A stretch of DNA of 64,000 nt from CAVXSP01 sp963764505 (GTDB taxonomy: Bacteria; Acidobacteriota; Vicinamibacteria; Vicinamibacterales; SCN-69-37), in the NCBI GenBank assembly GCA_963764505.1, contig CAVXSP010000001.1, positions 1,798,001 through 1,862,000 on the forward strand, in the 5' to 3' direction. This document shows positions 27,024 through 34,392 of this stretch, one piece after another. Position numbers and translations under genes: made by a program. The notes below the pieces were generated by a model. It ran no database searches and was not told the origin of the DNA. It saw only the letters and a list, made by a program, of their open reading frames with translations. Positions within the stretch are counted from its first letter, which is position 1. Each line of letters opens with the position of its first letter.

Positions 27024-27146
27024 GGCGGTTTCGGGAACCGCGTCGCGCGCTGTTGGCCCTCACTCGCGATTCTCGCGCGCCACCAAAGCGGCGCTCTGCT
27101 CGAATTCGGGCCCACAGCGCACGACACGGTCCCCGAAACCGCCTTA
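27021..27146. repeat. Palindromic element, family B copy 1
   Basis: Terminal inverted arms TAAGGCGGTTTCGGG (27021-27035) and its complement (27131-27146) enclose about 95 bases. The inner part contains TGTTGGCCCTCACTCGCGAT and TCGAATTCGGGCC, which recur, in reverse orientation and with few changes, in the element at 52138-52258. The TAA of the upstream gene is the first triplet of the element, so the element sits exactly at a gene end. It is dispersed and non-coding, and is not related to family A in sequence. Confidence 0.85.
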
Positions 27147-27215
27147 CGTGGTCCGTTGGACACCAGCACGAACTCCCCCGTGAGCAATCCGTGAGCAGTT
27201 TTCGATCCGAAAGAG

Positions 27216-27240
27216 AAAGGGCCCGGTCCTTGGGCCCTTT
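27216..27240 (-). terminator. Intrinsic terminator-like hairpin downstream of the tRNA-Leu remnant
   Basis: A perfect 9-bp stem (AAAGGGCCC / GGGCCCTTT) with a 7-base loop. On the minus strand the tRNA-like sequence at 27248-27332 would be transcribed straight into it, and the stem is followed by CTCTTTC. I read it as the original chromosomal terminator of the tRNA-Leu gene, now separated from the tRNA promoter by 12 kb of inserted DNA. Confidence 0.65.
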
Positions 27241-27247
27241 TGGTGTC

Positions 27248-27332
27248 TGGTGCGGAACGGGGGATTCGAACCCCCACGCTCTTGCGAGCGCCAGCCCCTC
27301 AAGCTGGTGCGTGTCAGTTCAGCCACTTCGGC
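27248..27332 (-). other. Degenerate tRNA-Leu copy, distal attachment-site end of the island
   Basis: Read on the minus strand, the 3' 60 bases match the intact tRNA-Leu(GAG) at 39105-39191 almost perfectly, including the anticodon stem-loop, variable arm, T arm and CCA. The 5' part is similar but changed: the acceptor would pair GCCGAAG with GTTCCGC, with two mismatches, and the D loop is shortened. It is unlikely to be a working tRNA. Its place next to a terminator, and three more copies at 34226, 37283 and 39105, mark it as the far attachment-site end of DNA integrated at tRNA-Leu. Confidence 0.8.
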
Positions 27333-27615
27333 GATGAGGCGTCGACAGAGATTTGTCAGCCAAATCGGCTGGTGCGTTTGTACATTTTGTCGACAAATTA
27401 GCGGATGTCGTTTCGTAACAGAGCTTGACCAGACTTGACCACAGAGCCGGTCGCCACCGAGGGTTGGCCGGACCTCATTCCTCGGTGACAATTCCTCGCA
27501 TGAGCGCTGCGGCCCTCAGTCTGCGCCTATAGGAGTTGAGGAACATCAACACCTGGAGGCGGAAAACACTTTTTGAGACGGGCTTCCGAGACGGAATCCC
27601 GCTGGGGGACAACAC
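27333..27615. other. Gene-free left end of cassette 3
   Basis: This 283-base stretch has no gene. It contains a 12-bp perfect palindrome TTTGTCGACAAA at 27386-27397, and at 27424-27442 two direct copies of CTTGACCA spaced by three bases, the motif also found near the other tRNA-Leu copies. The rest is visibly less GC-rich than the core genes. Just before the lipoprotein ATG at 27616 lies CTGGGGGACAACAC, a weak ribosome-binding site. Confidence 0.6.
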
Positions 27616-28035
27616 ATGCGATACCTCGTAATCGGTTTCTGTGTCTTCGCAGCAGCCTGCGCTGGCGCACCGCCTACTGCACCGACATCCTCCGCGACAA
27701 CGTCCTACTCAAGCCAGACTGGGGGAGGGACTGTAACAACGGAGGCGAGAGGCGGTTCGGAGTTGCCGTTCAAGGGCACGTACGAAGGCTTGGAAACCGT
27801 GTTGACGGTGCCGAGCCACCACCATCTCGACGCGACAGGCAACGCCACCCATCTCGGTCGATTCACAGTGACGGCCGATTGGACGCTCGCGGCGACGGGC
27901 AACTTCGGGACCAGCACATGGACGGCCGCCAACGGCGATGAATTTTCCACGAGTTTTGCTAGACGTGGTGTTATGGCGCCGCCCACCATCACATTTACGG
28001 AAACCCACACCGTTACCAGCGGCACCGGCCGATTT

Positions 28036-29464
28036 GGGGATGTCCCTCTGATTGTTGAAAATTGAAAGCGGCGGCTCCTCACTGCTCGTGATACCACGAG
28101 TGGTGACTAAGCCCGAGGCCAAGGCCTCTCAGAAGGAGCCGCCGTGAAGAAGTCTCACATAGCCCGTTCCGTTCCCCAAGACGAAACCCCACTGCGTCAC
28201 TTGCCCTTGGTCGATCTGTTAGTCGATACGCGGACCGAGCTGCTGGAACTCGTCACGCGATCGGGCCTGAAGGTCCTCGGTGCCATGCTCGAGGAGGATC
28301 GCACCGCGGTCTGTGGCCCACGGTACGCCCACGAGCCCGATCGGCCGGCGAGTCGGGCCGGCACCGTCCGCGGCGAGGTCGTGCTGGGCGGCCGCAAGGT
28401 CATCATTCAGCGACCGCGCGTGCGGACGGCGGCGGGCGAAGTGCCCCTGCCGACCTTCCAGACCATGGCGCAGCGAGATCCGCTGGATCGCCGCGTGGTC
28501 GAGCAGATGCTCGTCGGCGTGGCCACGCGGCAGTACGTCCGGAGCTTGGACCCGGTGCCGGCCGACGTGCCCAGCCGTGGCACGAGCAAGAGCGCGGTGA
28601 GCCGCCGCTTCGTGGCGAAGACCCAGGCCCAACTGGAAACGTGGCAGGCGCGGCCGTTGGAGGATTTGGCGCTCGCGGTCTTGCTGCTCGACGGCGTGCA
28701 CGTCGGCGAGCACTGCCTCATCGTGGCCGTGGGCGTCACGGAAGACGGCACGAAACACGCGTTGGGCCTCTGGGACGGCTCGACGGAAAACAGCACCGTG
28801 TGTCAGAGCTTGCTCGCGAATCTGCAGAGTCGAGGCCTGCGCACCGATCGGAGTCTGCTCGTGATCCTCGATGGCTCAAAGGCCCTGCACAAGGCCGTCC
28901 GGATGATGTTTGGCGAGGCCGCGCTCGTCCAGCGATGTCACGTTCACAAACTGCGCAACGTGCTCGACCATCTGCCGGACCGACAGCGCCCGTGGGTCAA
29001 GGCGATCCTGCAACGCGCCTATCGCCAGGACGACGTCGCGACGGCGAAACGCCTGCTGCAGGATCTGGCGCGCCGACTGGACGGCGAGTATCCCAGTGCC
29101 GCCGAGAGTGTGCGCGAAGGCCTGGAGGAGACGCTCACCATCATCGGGCTGCGGCTCTCGCCGGCCTTGCGGCGCTCGCTGAGTACAGACGAATGCCGCC
29201 GAGAGTCTCATCAGTCGGACGCGACACGTGAAGCGGAATGTGAAGCGCTGGCGCGGCGGGCAGATGGTGCTACGCTGGGTCGCCGCCGGCGTCCTTGAAG
29301 CCGTCAAAGGCTTCCGTCGTCTGAAAGGTCACAAGGAAATGCCGACGCTGGTGACGGCGCTCCGCGTGCGCGATCAGCAGCTCGGATTCGTGAAGGCCGT
29401 GGAGAACGTCGCGTAGTCGTCACCTGAGCCGCCGCTGAATTTCAACAGGCGCCGGGACATCCCC
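28036..29464. mobile_element. IS256-family insertion sequence, 1.43 kb
   Basis: The ends are GGGGATGTCCC (28036-28046) and its inverse (29454-29464), extended on both sides by an imperfect TGTTGAAA...CGGCGGCTC similarity. The flanks carry an 8-bp target duplication GCCGATTT at 28028-28035 and 29465-29472, the size expected for this family. One gene fills the element. The clean duplication and near-intact transposase indicate a recent insertion. Confidence 0.93.
28144..29416 (+). CDS. IS256-family (mutator-type) transposase, one-base frameshift near the C-terminus
   Basis: A DDE transposase of 423 residues when one extra G at 29188 is removed; 1273 bases is 424 codons plus one. The two Asp-containing strands are LLLDGVHVGEHC (about residue 180) and LVILDGSKALHKAV (about 240), followed by the C-x-H helix VQRCHVHKLRNVLDHLP of the family. 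After the indel, NAAESLISRTRHVKRNVKRW supplies the catalytic Glu region. Without correction the product loses that Glu and is inactive. GTG at 28144 is the start used. Confidence 0.9.
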
Positions 29465-30099
29465 GCCGATTTGCCAACGTGTCTGGCAGCTTCACGGTTG
29501 TACAGACCCGCGGCCTCTCGATGCCGTACAACAATTCCGCCACGATCGACGGAACGATTAACCTGGGTCACTGATCTCATTGGACCTTGCGTGCAGACGC
29601 GGCGGCGCGGTGCTCCCGCTCCGCTGCGTCGGCTGATGGAACGCGCAAGCGAAGCGGATGTGTGGAAACTCGCGCTATTGCAGCCGGGCGTACTCCGCCT
29701 TTGCTTGCACCAGAATCGGGATATCGGCGTCGGCGTCAGCCCAAAGGGTGAGGAAATCCTGGTAGGCCGTCTTGGCTTTCGTCCTGTCTCCGGACAACGC
29801 GAACGCGCGTCCCAGTTGCAATCGCGCCAACGCGTCTATGGGACTCCCGCCCACGATGCCGCGATGATCGAGGATCTTCTGAAACTCGGCGGCCGCGTCC
29901 GCATACCGGTGCGCGGCCAGCAACGCCTCGCCGCGCACATAGGCCGAGTGCAGACCGCCAAGATAAAATCTGAAACTGAGGCCGTGGGCGCGCCGCTCGG
30001 AAAGTAGGCCATTCGCCGCTCGGAAAGTAGACCACCTGAGGATCTGACGGTGGGCTTGTGGGGACCGAGGTCCTCGGGGTCCGCTGGAGGATGCTCAGG

Positions 30100-31585
30100 A
30101 TGGACCAGGTACATGTCATTCGGCACAAGGTGCTGGTGGAGGGCCGCACCCAGCGGTCGGTCGCGCGGGAGATGGGGATGTCGCGGGTCACGGTACGCAA
30201 GTACCTGGACCAAGCGGCGCCGAGCGCGCCAGGAGGCGGGACCGCGCGCCCGGCCGGTCTGGGACGAAGGTGGGGCCACGGATTGAGGCGCTGCTGGCCG
30301 AGCTCGAAGGACTGGACGGGCGGCAAGCAGCGGTTGACCGCGACGCGGCTGCACGAGTTGCTGATCGAAGAAGGCCATCGGGTCGGCGTGACGCTGGTCA
30401 AAGACGCGGTCGCCGAGTGGAAGCGCCAGCGGCGCGAGGTGATGATTCCGTTGACGTACCGCCCCGGCGAGCTGGCGGAAGTGGATTTCTTCGAGGTCCT
30501 GGTCGACGTGGCCGGCGTGCGGCGCAAAGCGTGGTTGTTTCTGCTGCGCCTGATGTATTCCGGCCGCGACTTTGGCTGGATCTACGCGCGCCAAGACCAG
30601 ATCAGCTTTCTCGACGGCCACGTCCGGGCCTTCGCGCATCTGGGCGTCCCCGCGCGGCTGGCCTATGACAATCTGCGCGCGGCCGTCCGTCGGATCCTGG
30701 TCGGCGGCGAGCGGGCGCTGACGGATCGCTTCGCGGCGTTGGCCTCGCATTATCTCATGGAGCCGTGCTTTTGCCGGCCGGGCGAGGGCCACGACAAGGG
30801 CGGCGTGGAAGCGCGCGGCAAAGCGATCGACTCGCAAGCGTTGGTGCCGATCCCGAGTGGGCCGACGCTCGACGCGATCAACGCGACGTTGCTCACGCAG
30901 CTCGACGCGCGGCGCGAGCAGCGCCGCGCCGGCCACGCGCAGACGATCGGCGAGCTGTTTCTCCGAGGAGCAGACGCACCTGCGAGCCGTCGAGGTGCCG
31001 TTTCAGTCGCGGACGCGACGACGGTCGCGACCATCAGTCCCGCGGGCGCTCGCGCGGATCGAGGGCGCCACGTACTCGGTGCCGTGCCGCTGGGCGGGCC
31101 TGGATCTGACGACCTGGATCGGCGCCACCACGGTGACGCTCGTCGGGCGACCGGCGAGCGCATCGACCATCCGCGGAAGCGCTTCGGCGAGCGGTCGATC
31201 GACTATCGGCACTATCTGCCGATGCTGGCGCGAGAAGCCGCAGGCGGTGCGCCAAGTCCTGCCGGACCTGCTGCGCGATCTGGGGACGCCGTTTCCCGGC
31301 GCTCTGGGATCAGCTCACACGCCGCGCACGGTCCACGCGATGCCGCCCGCATCTTCGCCAAGATCCTCGGGCCAGCTCGAGACGCACGGCGCCGCCGGTC
31401 GTCGTGCCGATCATCGAGCAGGCGCTCGCCGGCGGCACGCCGCCGCTGGCTGGCGCTTGGCGCCGGTGCGCCGACATCGTGTGCGCTGCCCGCCGACGCG
31501 ATACCCGCCCTCGCTGCGCGAGGTCGAGATCGGCGCCGGCTGCGCCGCCGATTACGACGCGTGGCTGCAGGCGGTGGTCGCATGA
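30100..31585 (+). pseudogene. istA: IS21 transposase istA, broken by many one-base indels
   Basis: The protein text is that of IstA if frames are switched: an HTH start MDQVHVIRHKVLVEGRTQRSVA, then the DDE core PLTYRPGELAEVDFFEVLVDV, GWIYARQDQISFLDGH and LAYDNLRAAV, and KGGVEARGKAIDSQ; later parts read RIEGATYSVPCRWAGLDLTTW, IDHPRKRFGERSIDYRHYLPML and GCAADYDAWLQAVVA. I find about a dozen places where one added base explains the shift (for example near 30214, 30270, 30312, 30966, 31239) and one where a G is lost from a G-run near 31147. Codons between the shifts look undamaged, which is not typical of old decay. The product as written would be nonfunctional. Confidence 0.87.
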
Positions 31586-32345
31586 GCGCGACGCTCACGC
31601 GCGATCTGATCGTGACGCAGGCCCGCGCGCTGAAACTGCCGGGCCTCGCGCGCACGTTTGAGCGCGCTCGCGCGCCAGGCCCGCGATGCGCATTGGCCGC
31701 ACGAAGACTACCTGCACGAGGTGCTCAGTGCCGAGCACGCCTCGCGCCACGAATCGGTGATCCGCCAGCGGCTGCGCGAGGCGCGGTTTCCCGAGGTGAA
31801 GACGCTGGACACGTTTGACTTCGCCGCGGCCGACGGCGTCAACGCGACGCAGATCCACACGCTGGCCCGCGGCGAGTGGGTGACGGCAGCCGGAGAATCT
31901 CATCTTGGCCGGGCCCGATCGGCACGGGCAAGACGCATCTGGCGATCGCGCTCGGGCGTCGAAGCGACCAAGCAGAAGCGGCGCGTCCTGTTTGTGCGCG
32001 CGGCCGATCTGGTGCGGCAACTGCTCGAGGCGCGCGATGCGCGCGAGCTCGGGCGCCTGCAGCGCCGGCTCCTCACGCTCGATCGTGCTCATCGTCGACG
32101 AGCTCGGCTTCGTGCCCTTCGACCGGACCGGGCGGCGAGCTGCTCTTCAATCTGATCACGCGATCGGTACGAGCGGCGCGCGACGGTCGTCACCACGAAT
32201 CTCGCGTTTGCCGAATGGGTCACGGTCTTTGCCGGCGACGAAAAGCTCACGACCGCGCTGCTCGACCGCCTCGCGCATCACGCGACCGTGATCACGACCA
32301 AAGGGCAAGAGCTATCGGATGCGGAAACGGCGCGGCCAGGGCTAG
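31582..32345 (+). pseudogene. istB: IS21 helper ATPase istB, broken by many one-base insertions
   Basis: Switching frames gives a normal IstB: MSATLTRDLIVTQARALKLPGL, then DYLHEVLSAEHASRHESV, the Walker A region AGPIGTGKTHLA and Walker B VLIVDELGF, the TTNLAFAEW strand, and the end YRMRKRRGQG at TAG 32343-32345. Each shift is explained by one extra base, for example C near 31663, C near 31893, C near 31917, G near 31957, T near 32087 and T near 32169. IstB normally delivers IstA to target DNA; here the chain is not readable without correction. The start overlaps istA as in other IS21 members. Confidence 0.87.
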
Positions 32346-33788
32346 ACCGCGCGTCAGCAGCCAGGCGGCGCGCTCGGCCTGAAGAACGGCCGATCGCGCC
32401 GCCCGGCGCTGAGAGAAAAGAGCCCGGAGAGAGAACGAGCGTAGAATGAACATCCTTCAGGTGGTCTACTTTTCGAGCGGCGAACTGGTCTAGTTTTCGA
32501 GCGGCGCCGCACGCCGTTCACCGCCAGCTCATAGGGCAGAGCGATGTGCAGCCGCTCCACGCTGTCGGTGGGCTTCCCGACCTCCAGTGCCGATAACGCG
32601 CGAAGAACCGGTACGTAAGTAAATGTGACGAATGTATCTTCCGGAAAGCGCTTTTCCAGATCATCGGCAAGCGATTGCGATCGAGAGGAGTCTCCCGACA
32701 GAGCAAGCGCAAGGCCGGCGGCATATTCGACATCGCGGCCATTCGAAAGCTCCAGTGCCGCCATGGCGTTCTTTGTCGCTTCGGCAGCATTCCCGCAAAC
32801 GGCTTCCCACGCCGCTCGTGCGGCCTGGTAATTCGCAGTCGCTTCGCGGTCCCCCTCTTGCGCGGCGAGATCCACGGCGCGGCTCGAGGACCGCCGCGCG
32901 GCCTGTAGGCGGCCGGAACGAGCCAGGGCAAGAGCCTCCGCATTCGCCAGGCGGTGTCCCGCTCCACGCTTGCCCTTGGCCCGAGCCACTGCCCGATCCA
33001 ACTGGCCCCTGTCATTCTTTAGCAACGCGATGTGGTATCGGATCGCCAGATGATTGGCGTTCTCCAACTTGCGTTCATAAGCTTGCTGAAGAGTGCTCTC
33101 GGCTTCGGAGAAGCGGTCGAGGAAAAAATAGCTGGACGCGAGATTGCCGTACCGAAGGCAACGTCGGGGTGGGTCGCGATTTCTCTTTGGGATATCTCGA
33201 TCGCTCGATCAAATCGGCCTGTCCCCTGGGCGGAAAGCCCCCCGAGCAAATCGTAGGGACTCGGTGGGTCGTCCCCCCGAGGATAGGTCTGAAGCCACGA
33301 CTCGAGGGTCTGGTACGCCTTTTCCAGGTTTCCCGTGACCGTCCGGTCGTAGGTAAAGTCGATGAAAAATCGCTCGCGATCGCTGACACGACCACGCAGT
33401 TGCCAGGCCGTTGTCGTGCTCTCGGCTGACAGCACCGACTCTCCAACATTGCTATACGCCAGCCCCAAATTCGCGTGGGCGATCTGGTCTCCGTTGCTCC
33501 AGGCACGGAGGAGCTGGCTGATATCGTCGACCGACATAGATGCAGGTTCCCTGGGCCCCTCGATGACTGCTGGATTGTACTGCCGCGCCCGGATCGATCG
33601 GCGCACAATTCGTCGTCACGATGCCGACAATGTGGATACGTCCATCGACTGGCAACAGCGACTGTCGCCAGCGAAAATGTGACGCGCGACTGATGTGGGT
33701 GAGCGGCCATACGGGCTGGTGTAGAAGTCGCGCAATCTGGTCGGGCCGCGCGTTGAAACCCTACGGGAGCTGGCCTTGCCGTGGAGCC

Positions 33789-34004
33789 CTACGCGGCTCG
33801 ATGCGGTCGATGGTGAAGGACGAGGAGCTGGTCTGGCGCTAGCGCGAGCTCAGCGTACGTCTTGCCCTCGTCATCAGAGAACTCGACTTCGTAGGCGCCG
33901 ACCAGGAGCTCCACGACGGTGCCGACCTGACCGCGCAGGAGGCCGTGCGCGGGCACGTCTGAGAGGAGCGCGACAACATTCAGCAAGTGTGGTGTGGTGT
34001 GCAT
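33789..34004 (-). CDS. DUF4926 domain protein
   Basis: A 71-residue protein with the whole DUF4926 pattern: NVVALLSDVPAHGLLRGQVGTVVELL, then YEVEFSDDEGKTYAELALAPDQLLVL. The family is small and of unknown biochemical role, often encoded beside short hypothetical or toxin-like genes in accessory DNA. ATG 34002-34004 gives full length. No partner gene is next to it here: the 180 bases on one side are empty, and the other side is the end of cassette 3. Confidence 0.85.
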   Translation of the reverse strand: MHTTPHLLNVVALLSDVPAHGLLRGQVGTVVELLVGAYEVEFSDDEGKTYAELALAPDQLLVLHHRPHRAA

Positions 34005-34136
34005 TGCTGTCGCCTCTACTTCACGAACAGCTCGTCAAACGGGGAGCACGCTCGCCGTGCGGCTCGATCCACGTACTCCTGACGATCCGGTTTATTCGAG
34101 GGCTAGACGGATCTACGCGGTGGTGACGAGGGGCGC

Positions 34137-34161
34137 CAGGGCGGTTCGTGTGACCGCCCTG
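34137..34161 (-). terminator. Hairpin near the tRNA-Leu 3' copy
   Basis: A 9-bp perfect stem with loop TCGTGTG. It holds the same relative place as the terminator hairpin at 39052-39075, downstream of a tRNA-Leu 3' end on the minus strand, but no clear T-run follows, so terminator activity is uncertain. Confidence 0.4.
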
Positions 34162-34166
34162 CCGGA

Positions 34167-34195
34167 CTTGACCAAATACTTGACCACTTGACCAG
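34167..34195. repeat. Direct repeats CTTGACCA x3 next to an att copy
   Basis: Three copies of TTGACCA with spacings of six and two bases. The same plan, with TTGACAAC/TGACAA, occurs at 37226-37252 and 39024-39049, in each case 31-56 bases from a tRNA-Leu 3' copy. Arm-type integrase sites are the natural inference. Confidence 0.6.
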
Positions 34196-34225
34196 CTGCC
34201 GACATCAAGAATCGCCGCAAGTGAT

Positions 34226-34292
34226 TGGTGCGGAAGGGGGGATTCGAACCCCCACGCTCTTGCGAGCGCCAGCCCCTCAAGACGGTGCGTCT
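34226..34292 (-). other. Attachment-site-like tRNA-Leu 3' fragment (67 bp)
   Basis: Sixty-seven bases are nearly identical to the 3' part of tRNA-Leu(GAG) at 39105-39171, from CCA through T arm, variable arm and anticodon loop; two bases differ in the anticodon stem. The match ends in the D arm, and no 5' part exists, so it is not a gene. This is the expected form of an att site left by an element integrated at the 3' end of a tRNA. Confidence 0.88.
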
Positions 34293-34392
34293 AGGCTAGG
34301 TGACCGGCCAAGAATGATCTGCCCGATAGGGCAATACTGGGCGACAAGACGTTATCAACCGACCCGCTGGCTTTGCAGGACGGTGGATCGGC

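Larger units (their letters stand above)
27616..29574 (+). pseudogene. Secreted lipoprotein gene interrupted by an IS256-family insertion
   Basis: Codons 1-140 (27616-28035) read a lipoprotein signal (MRYLVIGFCVFAAAC, lipobox Cys15), a Ser/Thr-rich linker and a beta-rich domain with GTYEGLETVLTVP and ATHLGRFTVTADW. At 28036 the IS begins. Skipping it and one copy of the 8-base duplication, the frame resumes at 29473 with ANVSGSFTVVQTRGLSMPYN and ends at TGA 29572-29574, giving a 173-residue protein. The reading frame joins exactly, so the gene was intact at the time of insertion. The present truncated product ends with nine IS-derived residues at 28065. Function unknown. Confidence 0.88.
29986..32512. 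mobile_element. IS21-family insertion sequence, 2.53 kb
   Basis: Each end has two tandem copies of a GCCGCTCGRAAAGTAGRCCA-type repeat: 29990-30011 and 30014-30037 on the left, and their inverses at 32459-32482 and 32486-32507 on the right, as usual for IS21. The host gene is interrupted with a 5-bp direct repeat GCCGT at 29981-29985 and 32513-32517. Inside are istA-like and istB-like genes whose overlap ATGA (31582-31585) is preserved. Both carry many one-base indels. Confidence 0.9.
29675..33537 (-). pseudogene. ECF-sigma/kinase-TPR chimera, split by IS21
   Basis: Read from ATG 33537, the first 18 codons (MSVDDISQLLRAWSNGDQ) look like the start of an acidobacterial ECF sigma factor. The rest, from AHANLGLAYSNVGE, looks like the C-terminal TPR part of a Ser/Thr kinase-TPR protein (NLEKAYQTLESWLQTYPRGDDPPSPYDLLGG and later ILDHRGIVGG, LQLGRAFALSGD). 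Sigma body and kinase domain are missing. The frame breaks once near 33151, where one base seems lost, and is interrupted by the IS21-like element at 29986-32512. Joining 32513 to 29980 restores the frame exactly (LAVNG|LSFRFYLGG). It ends at TAG 29675-29677. Confidence 0.82.
34005..34392. other. Cassette 3/cassette 2 junction region without genes
   Basis: This 388-base stretch holds no gene. In order it contains a 9-bp stem hairpin (34137-34161, CAGGGCGGT / ACCGCCCTG), three direct CTTGACCA-type copies (34167-34195), a 20-base segment (34210-34229) matching 17 of 20 bases at 37267-37286, and a tRNA-Leu 3' copy (34226-34292). The remaining 100 bases before the kinase gene's end show nothing I can name. 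Confidence 0.7.

Noticed and set aside
25385..27337. A 650-residue version of the GT-C/TPR protein running into the tRNA-Leu copy
   Set aside because: After 26915 the text becomes arginine-rich and then reads palindrome and tRNA sequence; removing one base gives TPR-like sequence and a stop at 27021-27023.
28144..29416. A retron, DGR or other reverse-transcriptase system in the accessory region
   Set aside because: No YxDD-type polymerase motif is present; the large gene is a DDE transposase of the IS256 family, and no template/variable repeat pair was seen.
30050..32345. Several separate small genes inside the IS21 element
   Set aside because: All pieces join to ordinary IstA and IstB when single bases are removed; they are frame fragments, not new genes.
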